64,000 bases of DNA. It comes from Manis javanica. Taxonomy: Eukaryota > Chordata > Mammalia > Pholidota > Manidae. Under the pieces are notes generated by a model that was not told the DNA's origin, did no database searches, and saw nothing but the letters and a program-made list of their open reading frames with translations. Made by a program: the position numbers and the translations under genes. Shown in pieces: positions 47,901 through 60,397 of the stretch (position 1 is the stretch's first letter; every line of letters begins with the position of its first letter). Location of the stretch: contig NC_133166.1 of the NCBI RefSeq assembly GCF_040802235.1, positions 118,310,991 through 118,374,990 on the forward strand, in the 5' to 3' direction.

Positions 47901-50900
47901 AGGGCTGGGCTGGGCTGGGCTGTGTCAGGGAGAGGCTGGGCCTGGCCCACCTGCTTCTGGTGTTCGGACGTCCTGCTTACTGTCTGTGGAGGCTGTTGCT
48001 GACCCCTTTCCTATTCTGTGTGCTCCTGCTAGGTCCTCTGCCTCCCACACACCCGCTGCCCCCTTCCTGGAGTAGCTCCGGCCCACCCTCTCCCACCTCC
48101 GGGGTCCCACTCTGCTCTCCTTCCTGGCATTCTGTTCCCATGTGTGACGTATATGGCACATTATATGTCCCACTCTCCTGGAACCCTTCCCTGTAGCGCC
48201 TGGGATGGCTCCTCAGATCCCCAGGCTCCGTCCTCATCCAGGCTGGGCAGCGGCTGCTCCCCCTGCCCTGGGGACTTCCTCAGCCACCTGTAGGACATGC
48301 CGCCTCTCACATGCCTCTGCCACCCCCTTTCCCTTCCCCGAAAGACCCCCTTCCAGTTCCTCATTCCTGCCATGATACCACTGTTCTCTGTGGTCACCTT
48401 TCCCTTGATTTTTAATTATATTAATTACTGTAATACTTTTTCTGTCACCCTGTTCGGCCCCTGGTCCTGCCACGATCCCCGCCTCAACCCAGGGCCTGTC
48501 CTGCTTATGCAGCAGCCTTGGTTGGAACCTCCACTCGCCAGCCCACCACCACTCAGGCACTATTTCAAACTTCCTCAAACCCCATCTGCATCCTGTCTCA
48601 CTTCTCGGAAACCACCATTCACCCCCTTTCCTCCTATCCGGATTTCTCTGGGTGACAGGTCACATGAGGTGATAGTGCCAGACTCTGGGTTCAGTTGAGC
48701 CGTCACTTCCTTGCTGTGTGTTCCAGCCAGGTTGCCCTCCCCCTCTGAACCTCAAGTGCCTCATCATTCAAACCAGGCTGGAGGGAGTGTCTCCCTGCAG
48801 TGGCCCTGTGGGCTCACAGGCGGGGACCCGTGTGGTGTATGGAGTGGTGGGGCTGGCGTGGATGCGGGGGGAGCTCAGGAATCCGCCATGCTTGTGGCTT
48901 TGGAGCTGCAGACCTGGTCCCTCTCTGAGGGCTGAGGCTGGCCTGAGAGCCAGCACAGGAAACCTTTCCTGGGACCCCCTTGGCCCCCAGGTGTGGGACC
49001 CTGGGCTTTCAGCCTCAGTGCCCGCTGGGCTGCCCATGAGTGCCTGAGTGCAGGTCTGAAGTGGGCACCTGTGCCCTGGCACTGCCCCAGGGCTGGGCCC
49101 TGAGGTGCAGTTCCTGCAGACCAGACCAGCTGCCGCTGCCCCAGAGTGTGGGCCTGTTGGTGGGCAGGCAGGCGCCATGGGCCCCGACGCTCCCTCCCAT
49201 CCCCCTCCTTACCCCGGTTTAGAGCTACCTTTGCTGGCGCCTCCCTATTGTTTAATGAACCCATTGTGCCCATTACCACAGTGGGCTTTCACTCAAAGAG
49301 GTGTCCTGGGCATTGCTGGACAGAGGGGCAGAGGTGGGGGGCAGAAAGACCACCAGCAGGCTAGGCTGGGAAGGGGTCTGCAGGACCCTGGTTGGACCCT
49401 CCTGGCTCCAGGAGTGGCCTCCTGGGCCAGTGGCTTGCTGGGTGACTGGGGACCACAGAATCCAGGGGTCCTTGTTTTCATGTTGCCATTGTTTGTGGAT
49501 GGGGACAAAAGTCCTGCTGGCTCCCCTAGCCAGGCCTGTGGGGTGAGGACTGTGGTCATTGCATACCCCCACCCTGTGTTTCCTGGGGAAGTGACCCAGC
49601 AGGGTCCTTCCTGTATGAACTGCCCTGGCTCTAGGCGGCAGACTAGGTTCAGGGTGGGGGATGTTGGCTGCCCCCTCCTACCTCTGACCTTGACTCTTAC
49701 CAGCTCCCACCCCTGAGCAGACCTCCTTCCCAGTAGCCCCTGCAGCATATCCTGGAGCCTGGACTCTGTTTCTGCCAGGAGTGGGGATGGAGATTGAAGC
49801 AAAGGGCCATGAACCTGGACTGAGGTGGGGGCAGAGGTGTGGTGCCAAGGAGCAGCACCCCCCTACCCTGGGCATTCACACCCAGCTTTTTGGTCTAGGA
49901 GGCTGGAGTGGGTGGAAGATGGGGTTTCTGGCATGGGCTGAATCAGGGGGCAGCCCAGAATTGGGTCCCTCCTTCCTCTGAAATTTCCGAGTCACTGGAC
50001 CTGGCCTCAGCCTGAAGATGTGGGGGTTGAGGGTTTGAAGCTTTGAGTTTCCCTCCCTTTGGGCAGGTCCTTCTCCTCTTCCTATTCCTGTGGCACCCCC
50101 CAAGCCCCCTCCTAGGCCGTTGGCCCTGGGTAACAACAGGGTAGCCCTGCTGTTCCCACACTCTCTGCCATTAGGATTTCGCACTGGGCTTTTCCCAAGG
50201 AAGGGGAGTGTGTCACAGGGACACCATCACAGGCCTCCTGGGGCCACTGTTTCCTCTGGCTGCAAAATAGGGCTCCATCTCCCCCCCTTCCCCCCGCACC
50301 CCCAGTGGGCTAACGTGAGAGCTTTTTGGGAAAATGACGTCTGGCCACACCCCCAGCCTGTGCCCTTGGGACCAGCAGCAGAGTTAGAATCCTTCCCTGG
50401 GGTCACAGGCCTAGACCACCTGGGTGGACGGAGTCTGGTCCTTGTGGGCGGCGCTCATGGCCTTTTTCTCCTAGGAAGGGGGTGTGGACAATGGCGGGGT
50501 TGTCTTTGCAGTGGGGAAGGCACCAGGGCTGGGTGTGTGATCCCTGGATTCTGCCCTGTGCCCTGTGCTGTCTCTGTGGGTCACCCCCCACCCTTGGCCT
50601 ACAGTTCTGCTCATTCTCCCGAAGTGGGCAGCTCCTGAGGTGGGACCTCCTGCCCCTGCCAGTCCTGAGTGGCCAAGGCCATCCTCTCTCACCTGGGGAG
50701 ATATGGCTGGGCCTGGGCCTCCAGACTCCCTGTGGGGTCGCCTCCCTGAGGCTGTGGCTTCAGCTGCAGGACCCAAAACCTGGGCAGGCGTGGTGGGGCG
50801 TCTGCCTAGTGTAGCCGGGGGTTACACACTCTTTACCTGGTGCCATATCCGAGACTTGTTCATCTAATTAGTGCACCTCCTGCAGGGTTTACCCCCATCC

Positions 50901-53900
50901 TACAGTTGGGGAAGCAGGGTCAGAGGATTTCAGTGACTTCCAGGGGCTCCTGCGTACCCCAAGTCAGAGCCTGGCACAGACCCCAGGCTTGCCCAGCCCT
51001 GGGTTCTGCTCCCAACCAGTCTCCCTAGGCCTGGCCCTCCCTCCTGGGAAGCAGTTTCTGGGCCTGAGCAGAGTCTGAGAAGCCAATTCAGCCCAGAATT
51101 AGGTCAGATTTCCCTGCTGCAGCCAAGGAGGAGCGTCAGAGTCCCTGGCCTAGCAGCCCTTGATCGCTAGACAGATTGTGCCAATTCCACCCCCTATGCC
51201 TATGTGGCCCTGGGCAAGTTCCGTCACCTCTCTGAGACTCCTGCCTTCATCTGTAGAATGGAAACAATACCAGGGGCGCTTTGAGAGCTTCAAATGAGAT
51301 CACAGGGGCAGAGCGCCCTGTGTAGCATGTGGACAGTGCACTCCCCCGGGTGCAGACCCCAGCCTAGAGCTGCCCCAGCGCTGCTGCATCCCCACAAGCT
51401 TCAGGGACCCTGTTGTCAATGAGACCCCCCCCACACACAGGATTAGGGAAGATCTGTGTCTGGCGTAAACACTGTTGATAGAGCATTGGATGTGTGTTCC
51501 TGCTTTATTCATCAAAGCCTGTGTCCCTGCCTGAAGGTCCTTGAAGGCCGCACTCCAGGCTAGTTTGAAAGCAGAGAGCAGGCCAGGCTGGGCAGCTGGG
51601 CAGAGCCACATGGAGGGCTGGGACACGGGCTCATTGCTGGGTTCCCTGGGACGAAACAGGTTCAGGGACTGCTTGGTGAGCACCCCAAGGCCCAGAAGAC
51701 AGGGAGAAGGGACTGTCCCCAGCCTTGCCTTCCATATTCCCCTCAGCAACCCTGAATCCCACAGCCCCTTGGCCCTGTCTTTCCTGCTTCCTGTGCGGGC
51801 TCCCCTGAGCCCCCTTCCCTCCACTTCCCCACTGTTATCAGGTGACCTGGCCCAGCCCCCACCCTCAGTTCAGTCACTGCGGCTTAGAACCTTCTGGCTC
51901 ATGAGCTGCTGGTTTTGCTGAGTGAGCAAGTCCCGAGGTGCTGTCTTGGCACAAACCAGTGCTGGCGGCGGCCTCTCCTTCCGCCGTCCCTCCCCACTTC
52001 TCCCCTTTTCTCCCTTCCCCTCTCCCTCCCCACGGTCTGCAGCAAGGTGGGAGTGTGGATGGTGGGGGGGTGCGTAGGCTGTGGCCCCACCCCACACGGC
52101 CTCTAGGTCTCCAGCTTCAGGGAGAGAAGGGTCCTGAGGCCCAGAGAGGGGGTGTCTGCCTGAGGTCCCAGGGTAGACTGGTGAGAGCTGGGACTGCTCC
52201 CCACGAGGTCCACAATTAGGTGCTGTTTTCAGTCTTCCTGTCTCAGCCCTGTCCACCCTGGCTGGCCATTCCACTCTGGTCCACCCTAAATGGAACCAAA
52301 TTTGCATAACGTTTGCATTAACAATGACAGCAAAGGCAGTTCTTCTCACTTAGGCATCTGCTGTGTGCCAAGGTTTATGCACATCTCTGATCCACTCAGT
52401 GTCCCTTCAGGCAGGGCCACTGGGATTGTCCCACTGCCAAAAGGGGAACACAGGCTCTCACACTGATGCATTCAGAATCATCTGTCGGACAAACACAGAC
52501 TGAGCACCTGCTGTGTGCGGAGCACAGCCCTAGGCCCTGGGCTGCAGGGGGTGGTTGACAAAGGTGAATGAGCCCCATCCTTCGGTCATGCTGCCCTTGT
52601 GACAACGCTGGTGATATCCTCACCGGGCAGACCGAGGCCCAGAGTGGCAGACGCACTGCCCACGGTTAGTCCCTGGGCTCAGCTCTCCAGGTCTCAGGAC
52701 CCCATCCTGTATCTGCTGTTTGCCTCGCAGCCAGCCCTGTCCAGACGAGGGCCACCCGCCACCCCTCAAAGCTGTCCCAGTCCCCTGGAAGAGCGTGGGC
52801 CCCTGCAAAAGCCACGGGGAGTCCCCAGGAGGTCGGATGGAGACCTCTGTCAGGGAGGAGGCTCAAGGAGAGGAGGGCCCTGCAGCCACCCAGCTGGACG
52901 TGTCGCGCCTACGCAGCTCTTCCATGGAGATCCGGGAGAAGGGCTCCGAGTTCCTGAAGGAGGAGCTGCTCAAAGCCCAGAAGGTGGGATCCAAGGGCGG
53001 GGCAAGAGAGCCCTGGGGACTAGGGGCCCGCCTGGGACAGCTGTGGGCTCTCACTGAATGCCCAGAGGTACCGCACACCTGTCAAGGCCACTGGCATGCC
53101 ACGCCTGTGCTGGCCACGGGGGAGGTACAGACAAAGGACAAACCTGGTCTCCCCGACTTGTAAATGACTCTCAGAGCCTTAACTTCTCTGAGCTCCTATT
53201 TGGAGCTCTAATAAATTGGCAGGTGGGGTTTCAACCCCATGCTGTGAGCTGAATGGAAAATGCATCATAAACTATGGAGCAACGCAGGAAGTCAGCTCTG
53301 GGCCCAGAGGGCTATGTAATGGGTATGGAGCCTGTTGTCAGGTGGGCCTGGTCCCCCAAGTGCCAGGCTTGGGGTCCCCTGTGGCCCTGACAGCTGCTCA
53401 CCCTGTGCCCCCAGGAGCTGAAGCTGAAGGATGAGGAGTGTGAGCGGCTGTCCAAGGTGCGGGAGCAGCTGGAACAGGAGCTGGAGGAGCTGACAGCCAG
53501 CCTGTTCGAGGTATGGTGGCCAGCCAGCCCTGGGGGCAGCCTGGGATGGGTCTGCTTGACGTGCCTGGCTCCTCACCACTCACACAGAACTGCCCTCTCC
53601 CCAGGAGGCCCACAAGATGGTGCGAGAAGCCAACATGAAGCAGGCGGCATCTGAGAAGCAGCTGAAGGAGGCCCGGGGCAAGGTGGGTCCTCCCAGCCTG
53701 GCAGGTGCTGACCTGTGCTTCCCCTCTCGGACCCCCGCAGGCCTGGTGCAGCCACTAAGGGTGGGCAAGCCAGGGACTGGAAGGGTGGGGCCAGGCTGTT
53801 GGAGGTGGCCGCTGACTCTGCCATTTCCACTGCACGCAGAGGCCTTCCTGGGGCCCTTCAGGGCCTCGGAAGATCCACCCGGCCGTGTGGGCCGCAGCAG

Positions 53901-56900
53901 GTAACCTCCTCCCTTGGAGCCTTTTTGTCCACGAGGCCTGGGCTCTTCCTGGGTTACAGCGTGACATCAGACAGGCCATGTCTCCTTTTTGAGCCTCAGT
54001 TTCCCTATGTGAAAATGGGTGCCTCAGTCCCCATCTCCAAGGCTGTTCCAAGGGTAATGGGTGGGGTTAGGTGCTAGTTGTTGCTGCGGCTGGCTGTCCT
54101 GAGCTGGTGGCCGGTGGTGGTAGCCAGGGCGACACCAACTCCAGGCTAAGGTTGCTGGCTGTCTCGTCCTGGGCAGATCGACATGCTGCAGGCAGAGGTG
54201 ACAGCCTTGAAGACACTGGTCATCACGTCCACACCTGCTTCTCCCAATCGTGAGCTTCACCCACAGCTACTGAGTCCCACCAAGACCGGGCCCCGCAAGG
54301 GCCACTTGCGTCATAAGAGCACGAGCAGCGCCCTCTGCCCTGCCATGTGCCCTGCTGCAGGACACACCCTCACCCTGGACATGGAGGGCAAAGAGGTGAG
54401 GGGTGGTGGGTGGCAGTGGACACAGGGAAGGATGCAGTGATCACCATCCGCCGGTGGGGCCCAGTGAGGACCAGGCCTGACCTCTGTGTGATCTGCAGCC
54501 TGTGCTCCCCTCTCTGGGCCTCTGTGTCCTCTGTCTGAGCTGGCTGGACAGGCTCCTCATGATATGAGGGGCATGGCCCTCAGCCTCCGTGCTGTGCAGT
54601 CTGGGGGGTGCCTGATAACCACTCCCCACCCTTCCAAGCAATAGGTGTTATTTTCTGCTCCTGGAGTTGTTCTTAGGACTGAGGGCCGGCCCTTGGGGGT
54701 CTGCAGAGACACACACTTCCTCAGCCTAGAGGCTGCCTTAGCCCTGTGTGCCTGTAGCCCTGAGGCCTAGCGCCACCTTGTGACATTCCTGGACTTGAGG
54801 GTCCTCAGAGCCCTCAAGCTGTGGTGCCGAGACAGTTGTGGCCTTTGAGGGGCTGTCTCCCTTGCCCTCAGCTGGGTGAGGTCGTTGGGCCAGGCTGGAC
54901 ACTGGACCGTGAGATGTCCTTGGTCGTGGGTCTTTGGGCAAGTGAAGCCACCTGTCAGCGCCTCAGTTTCCTCACATGAGTGGGGCCTTCAGAATGTCAG
55001 GGGCTCAGCTCAGGGCCTACCCAGCGAGGGCGGTAGTGAGAGTCCGCTTCCTGGGGTCTGCGATGCGAGGCAGGCCCCAGCTCTGTGCCAGTCTGTGTCT
55101 CCAGAGCTTCCAGGCCTCTCAGCCCCCTCTGAGCTCTAAGCTTCCGACCGGACACTAACATCTCCTTCCTGTTGTCTGTCTGTGCGCCGTCTGCCTGCCC
55201 CACCGGCCGCCCGCCCAGCCCGGGCTGGCCCCGCTCCTCTCCCTGCTCCTCTGCGTGGTCCCCAGCAAGGCGGTTCACCTCACCTATGAGCCGGCCTGGC
55301 AGCTCCCGCCTGGGGAACCCCCTGAGACCCCCACCTCCGCTACCTCTCTCTCCTTTTCCCGACAGGTAATGGCTCCAGAGAGAGGCTTCCCCCTCTGCCC
55401 AGTCCCAGCCTCATTCACTCTGCATGTGCCCCCAGGTGGCAGCGAGTTGCCCTTCAGAATATGTTCCTTCCTGTGCCCATGTGTGTGTGGGGGGGGACGC
55501 TTGGGGACCTGCATGTACCTGTGGGGACCTGCAGAGTAACTCTTCAGCTTCTCCTCCTCAGTTGGCAGTGGAGGCCTTCAAGACAAGGCCCCAGACCCAA
55601 GTCTGTAATCATGCAGTGCGAGGAAACCGAAAGCTCACCTGGGAGGGAAGCTCTGAGTTCTAAATTCTTGTGCAAAGGGGAGAAGGGAGTTCTTCCTCGG
55701 GCCCAACTTCCCAGCGTGGCCCCAAGGACAGACCTGCTGGCACGCTGGGGCCTGCCCTACACCCCCCTGGTTCTCTACCTCCCCCCACACTGCCTGGCTC
55801 ACCTCCTGCAGGTGGACACAACCCTGTTTGCAGAGTTCCAAGCCTGGAGGGAGTCGCCCACCCTGGACAAGACCTCCCCTTTCCTGGAAAGGGTGTACCG
55901 GGAGGACGTGGGTCCCTGCCTGGACTTCACCACGCAGGAGGTGAGGCAGGGCAGAGGGCGGCCAGTTAGGAGGCCCAGCCCCCGAGCCAGCCGCCAGCCC
56001 CTCACCAACCCTGCCCACCACCCTGGTCTGCCGCAGCTCTCTGCACTGGTCCGGGCTGCTGTGGAGGACAACACACTCACCATCGAGCCGGTGGCTTCAC
56101 AGGCACTGCCCACAGTGAACGTGGCTGCAGTCAAGTGTGGGAGCACCAGGTAAGCTCAGAACCCTTTACTCTCCTGCCACCTGAGAAAGTCCCATATAGG
56201 CTGGGCTCTGCCAGGGCGGCCTGAGCCCCAGGCCTGCCTACGGGGGTCCTGGGGTGGGACCTGAGGGTGGGCAGGGGCCATGGCATACCAGCTTGGCAGG
56301 AGAAAGGTGGGAACTGCTCCCCTGCAGGGCAAGGAGGCATCTTTGGCAGAAATCCCTGTCTCCAGTCATGGACCCCCAGGCACCCCAGTGGGTCCAGGCG
56401 CTGGGGCCTCCCTCTTCCTGGCTGGCCTGGTGTGTGTCCCCCTCCTGCTCCGCCGCTCTCCCACAGCGGATTCTGGGCCCCAGTTGACATGTAAGCGATG
56501 TCAGCTGTTGGCCTTGCCTTCTGCTAATAAATACCCGAATGGCCCTGGCGTCTTGTCTTCCTGCCGCTCAGCTGACATTGAGCAGCCGCTAGCAGCAGAA
56601 CAAAATAGCTAGGGTGGGGCAAGGGGCAGAGCCTGGTGAGCACCTCCCTTGGCGGCCCAGAATCTGGCCTGCAAGGGAGGCCCTATGGTGGGATCCTTGT
56701 CACAGAGGGGGACAGTTTGCCAAGCAAGGAAGGGCCTTGCAGGCAGAAGGAACAGAATGAGGGAAGGTATGAGACACTCGGGTTTTAATGGCAACACCAC
56801 GGGCCAGTAGGTGGAGCAGTGGGGTGGGCAGGGCAATGGGGCTGAGACTGTAGAAGGGGCCTGTGGCCAGAGTGTAAAGAGCCTGGAATGAGGTTTGGGC

Positions 56901-59900
56901 TTTAATTCAATAGACCAGCTTTAACTCGATAGACTCCTTTTCCTTGAAAAGGGGGTTCCCCATACCAGTCAGAGTCACAGTGAACCTGGGGGCAGCAAAG
57001 ACTATGATAAGTCCCGCAGCAAAGGAGCCTATGTAGCCTTCCTTCACTCAGGATTCTCTGTAACTATTTGCTGGCCAGCAGGAAAGCAGCAGGGAACAAT
57101 GATGGGCTAGATGTGGGAGCCCCTGCCTGTGACGTGTAATATGTAACATGGAGAAGAAGGGGAGAGACGAGGCAGAGGGCTGGCTGGAAGGAGCTGAAGG
57201 GTTCAGGGCAAAAGGGGTTCCAGGCGCTGCTGGCATGATCTACCCTGTGGACTTGGTGACCAAGTAGAGGAGAAAGTATATACCTGCTCAGCTGGGAGAA
57301 GGGACAGAGTCAGCCCCAGTGAAGTAGGTGGGGGCATTTTTTTAGCTGCTCTGGCGGGTAGAGCTTGAGTAAACCAGATGTGAGCGTGACCAGTCTCTTT
57401 TGCCCAATAGGGGCAAGATCAGGGCGGTTAGGGATAGGGTCCAGCTTGGTTTAAAGGTCAATCCCAGGGATTGGGGTTGCCCCCTCTCCTAGGCCTGGCC
57501 CTGGGCTCCTTGGGAAGCTGGGGCCTGGGGAGAGGGTGCCAGGCCCCACCCCCATGTCTGTTTGCCTGCTGCCCCCACCTTCTCCCTGTGCATCCTGCTT
57601 GCTGCTGCATCCTACCTGCGTGAGCCAGGTGGCAAGCCCCAGCTGGCCTCTCTGGCCCCCTCTGCTTGCCCCTAGTACATGTGCCCTGAGCGGGCTGGCT
57701 CGTGCCTGTCACCATCGAATCCGGCTTGGGGACTCCAAGAGCCACTACTACATCTCGCCGTCCTCCCGAGCCAGGGTGAGTCATCCAGTGGGAGTGTCAC
57801 TTGGCTCCTCAGGGGCTCCCTGCACTGGAACCTGGGAGCACAACCTCTATCTACAGAGAAGGGCATAGGCTCACAGAGGTACAGAGACTGACTTGGGCCA
57901 CCCAGCCAAGCCAGGTATATTAATTTGCTATTACTGCTTAACAAATTACCATAAATTTAGTGCTTATAACACCCGTTTATTATCTCACTGTTTACCTGGG
58001 TTAGGAGTTCGGCACAGCTTAGTTAAGTCTTCTCAGGGTCTCATGGGCTGTGTCCAAGAAGTCAGATGGTTACACCCTCTTCTGAGCTCACGCGGCTATT
58101 GGCAGAATTCAGTTCCTTGTGGGTGAAGGACTGAGGCACCTGTTTTCTGGCTTGCCAAAACATGATCGTGGGAATGGTACCTGTCACCTCTGTTGTTTCA
58201 TGTAACCTAGTCAAGGGAGTGACACTAGAGTTCAGGTTGAAGTTCCAGACTCCTGACTCTTGGCTTGGGCTCTGGTGTCATGCTTTCCAGAAGGTTCTGG
58301 GGCATGTCTGTCACATGAGCCTGACAGCCATGGGTGCTGAGGGATGTCCAGGAATCCCAGTTGTTGCCCTCCCTTTTCGGGTGACCCAGGTTGGATCAGG
58401 GGACCTCACTGAGCTGGGGGTAAAGATGGGGTGTTAAGAGGATTATAGGGAACAACACAGAATCTGTTTGAAAAACTCTGAAGCATGGTGCAAAGATATA
58501 ACAGTGTGGACAAGCCCTCTTTGGGGAACCATCTCCTCCCCTCCCCTTAACCTACCAGAGGTTCTTCATGGAGACTTAAGTGGACAAATGGCTCTGTCAC
58601 TGGGCAGCAGACTGATCAGGGAGGGCAGCTTGTCTGGTCCTGACAGCTTCCCCAGGGTATCCAGCGAGTTCCTGGCACCCCTCACCCCCTTGTGGGCAGC
58701 AAGCTGGGCTCCCATTTACAGATGGGGAGTCGGAGCCTTAGAAAGGAAAGGGGTGTTTCCCAGGGCCATGCAGCCTTGACCTGGGGTCTCCCCGTTCTGC
58801 ATCCAGTCTCATTGCTGCAGCCTCCACCCCATGCATCTGGGCACACAGCCTTTTTGTGGCTCCAGATCCCTTTTCCCTTTCTGATCCCAACCAGGGTTCA
58901 ACAGAAGGATCCACACCAGACATTCCTGTGCCCAGTGACATCTAGAACTTCCCCCGGCTGGGGCCCCATCTCCCCACTGCTGAGAGCACTGGCCACTAAC
59001 GGCTCGTAGGTGCCCCTCTGTGCCCCTCACCCCCACAGACCTCAGCCAGTGACTGATGGCTCAGGGGATATAAAGGGCCGGCCTCTTGCCCCAGGGTGGA
59101 TCCCCCTCTGGGATCCAGAGCCCCTGTGGATCAGGCCACAGAAGGCTCCATCTGAAGCCACACCCTCCTTTGCTGCCACTCCACATTCTGTCTCCCTTCC
59201 TCTCCTGTGAGTTGCATAAAAATCTTTTGTCTTAGGCTCTGCTTCTAGGGAAACTAGCCTAAGACCAGGCGGAAGGTGGTGGCTGCTGTGACTCCATTTT
59301 CTCCACGTGTGAAATGGGATGACAAGCATGTCTGCCTCATTAAATGCTTGATTAAACGTTAGTGGCTGCTGTTGTCTGTATCAGGATAGTGATAGCACTG
59401 CTATTGTTAATTCAACTTCAGAGCCCAACCCTGTACCATTCAGGGAGCATTATGAGGCTCTGACCAGACGTGGGGATTCCTGCTGTGATCTCCAAGCTGC
59501 CCTGGCTTTTGGGGCAATTGTGAGGGCTGGCGGGTCACAGCCTGCGTGTTTCTGCCCACAGATCACGGCAGTGTGCAATTTCTTCACCTACATCCGCTAC
59601 ATCCAGCAAGGCCTGGTGCGACAGGACGGTGAGCGCCCCCTGGTGGCCGGCGGGGATGCGGGGAAGGCTGAGGGTGGCCCGGGCAACCCACGTGCTTTGC
59701 GGCAAGGACTTACTTAGTGAGGGGGAAGTCTGTGGGTTAGTGAAAGTCTGGCGAACCTCCCGGTGCTGAGTTCAGTGGAGAGATAAGCTGCAGAAGGACC
59801 CTCCCGGCCCTGCCTCCCCAGGAAAGCTACCGGGATGCCCACCCCAACCCCTACCCCCACCCCCGGGGCCCGGGAGGGACATTTCCTGTTACTGGCCTGA

Positions 59901-60397
59901 CATTCAAGGCCCTGCACCATGATGTGTCCCTGTGAATCTCCTCGCCCCCCTGCTGTGGCCTCATGGCTGTCCACCTCCCACTGCAGTGTGAGACCCCAGG
60001 GAGGCGGGGCTGGAAAGCGTTTGCAGACTGTCAGGTACATGGCCCTGTGTACGTGCATGTCTGTGTCAGGCTGTGAGGGTGACCATCGCCTCTGCCACCA
60101 GCGTGGTATAGACCCCTCGAGTGTGTTAAGCACCCAACAGTTTGCAAGTTCTCAGGGTGGAGCCTCAGAGAGCTCCAGCCACTCACCAAGGTCATCTGTC
60201 CTGGAGGACTGGGGAGCCCTAGGGTGCCCACCAGCTATCCTGCTCCAAAGTCAGGGGAGGGGGCTTTAGGTCATCCTGAGCTGTCACCAAGCTGTCCTCC
60301 CCCTTTGCCTACAGCGGAGCCGATGTTCTGGGAGATCACGCGGCTGCGGAAGGAGATGTCACTGGCCAAGCTTGGCTTCTTCCCCCAGGAGGCCTAG
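44886..60397 (+). CDS. RAB3IL1: RAB3IL1 (GRAB), guanine nucleotide exchange factor for RAB3A, ten coding exons
   Basis: Exons 44886-44896, 52731-52983, 53415-53510, 53605-53682, 54177-54395, 55812-55940, 56037-56149, 57676-57775, 59562-59628 and 60315-60397 join in phase to 382 aa, the human length, all with GT-AG introns. The protein activates RAB3A, and RAB8 as reported for the GRAB/Rabin8 family, in vesicle docking and exocytosis. The Sec2-type coiled coil, the exchange module, runs from about residue 68 to 165 ([20 protein letters not shown], then [20 protein letters not shown]). A Ser/Pro/Thr linker (about 166-219) follows, then the conserved C-terminal half ([61 protein letters not shown]), and the end [11 protein letters not shown]. 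The start MWSG is the family start. No disabling change is seen. Confidence 0.97.
44897..52730 (+). other. RAB3IL1: RAB3IL1 intron 1
   Basis: A 7.8 kb, GC-rich intron with scattered MIR relics (47270-47330 and 51160-51300 sense; 52340-52440 and 52600-52660 antisense). Several long open frames (for example a 203-codon one at 49105-49716) have no family resemblance or splice support. Confidence 0.85.
52731..52983 (+). CDS. RAB3IL1: RAB3IL1 exon 2 (residues 4-88)
   Basis: Pro-rich N-terminus ([14 protein letters not shown]), an acidic EEAQGEEGP stretch, then the start of the Sec2 coiled coil. Acceptor cctcgcag, donor gtggga. Confidence 0.95.
53415..53510 (+). CDS. RAB3IL1: RAB3IL1 exon 3 (residues 89-120)
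   Basis: Heptad-rich coiled-coil core of the Rab exchange domain, ending ELTASLFE. Phase 0 at both ends. Confidence 0.96.
53605..53682 (+). CDS. RAB3IL1: RAB3IL1 exon 4 (residues 121-146)
   Basis: Encodes [20 protein letters not shown] and then KEARGK. The [15 protein letters not shown] segment across exons 3-4 is the Rab-contacting part of Sec2-family proteins. Confidence 0.96.
54177..54395 (+). CDS. RAB3IL1: RAB3IL1 exon 5 (residues 147-219)
   Basis: Encodes the end of the coiled coil ([15 protein letters not shown]), then a basic, Ser/Thr/Pro-rich linker with likely phosphorylation sites ([17 protein letters not shown]). Phase 0 at both ends. Confidence 0.95.
54768..54786 (-). promoter_or_regulatory. 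CTCF-like motif, reverse orientation, RAB3IL1 intron 5
   Basis: The reverse complement reads ATGTCACAAGGTGGCGCTA, matching the CCACnAGGTGGC core with one change. Confidence 0.5.
55219..55365 (+). CDS. RAB3IL1: Candidate in-frame cassette exon of RAB3IL1 (49 codons)
   Basis: A 147-base open block sits between a pyrimidine-rich acceptor (ccgcccgcccag) and a good donor (cagGTAATG), phase 0 at both ends. It can be inserted between exons 5 and 6 without disturbing the frame and would give a 431-aa form. It encodes a hydrophobic start ([14 protein letters not shown]), then [20 protein letters not shown] and a Ser/Thr end. The paralogue RAB3IP (Rabin8) is known for alternative inserts after its coiled coil. 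Use of this exon is inferred from sequence only. Confidence 0.6.
55812..55940 (+). CDS. RAB3IL1: RAB3IL1 exon 6 (residues 220-262)
   Basis: Encodes [20 protein letters not shown] and then [16 protein letters not shown], a block conserved with Rabin8. Phase 0 at both ends. Confidence 0.96.
56037..56149 (+). CDS. RAB3IL1: RAB3IL1 exon 7 (residues 263-300)
   Basis: Encodes [20 protein letters not shown] and onward. The tail AAVKCGST differs from the human AEVDCSST, so it is the least conserved part of the C-terminal half. Donor gtaagc, phase 2. Confidence 0.95.
57676..57775 (+). CDS. RAB3IL1: RAB3IL1 exon 8 (residues 300-333)
   Basis: Encodes [20 protein letters not shown] and [13 protein letters not shown], a Cys/His-containing, highly conserved segment of GRAB and Rabin8. 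Confidence 0.96.
57912..58190 (-). mobile_element. MaLR (MLT1-like) LTR relic, antisense, in RAB3IL1 intron 8
   Basis: 'gtatattaatttgctattac' and 'acaaattaccataaatttag' mirror the 3' terminus of the LTR at 30735-31205, in reverse orientation. Non-coding relic. Confidence 0.6.
59562..59628 (+). CDS. RAB3IL1: RAB3IL1 exon 9 (residues 334-356)
   Basis: Encodes [22 protein letters not shown], nearly invariant in the family. The donor gtgagc lies in the edge of a CTCF motif (59631-59649). Confidence 0.96.
59631..59649 (-). promoter_or_regulatory. CTCF motif, reverse orientation
   Basis: The reverse complement CGGCCACCAGGGGGCGCTC agrees with the CTCF consensus almost perfectly. It begins two bases after the GT of the RAB3IL1 exon 9 donor, so splice donor and motif are constrained together. 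Confidence 0.75.
60315..60397 (+). CDS. RAB3IL1: RAB3IL1 exon 10 coding part (residues 356-382)
   Basis: Encodes [20 protein letters not shown] and GFFPQEA, then TAG at 60395-60397. The 3' UTR follows to about 61.2 kb. Confidence 0.96.

Noticed and set aside
49105..49716. 203-codon plus-strand frame in RAB3IL1 intron 1
   Set aside because: No recognisable domain or good splice context, in GC-rich intronic DNA with other overlapping frames of similar length.
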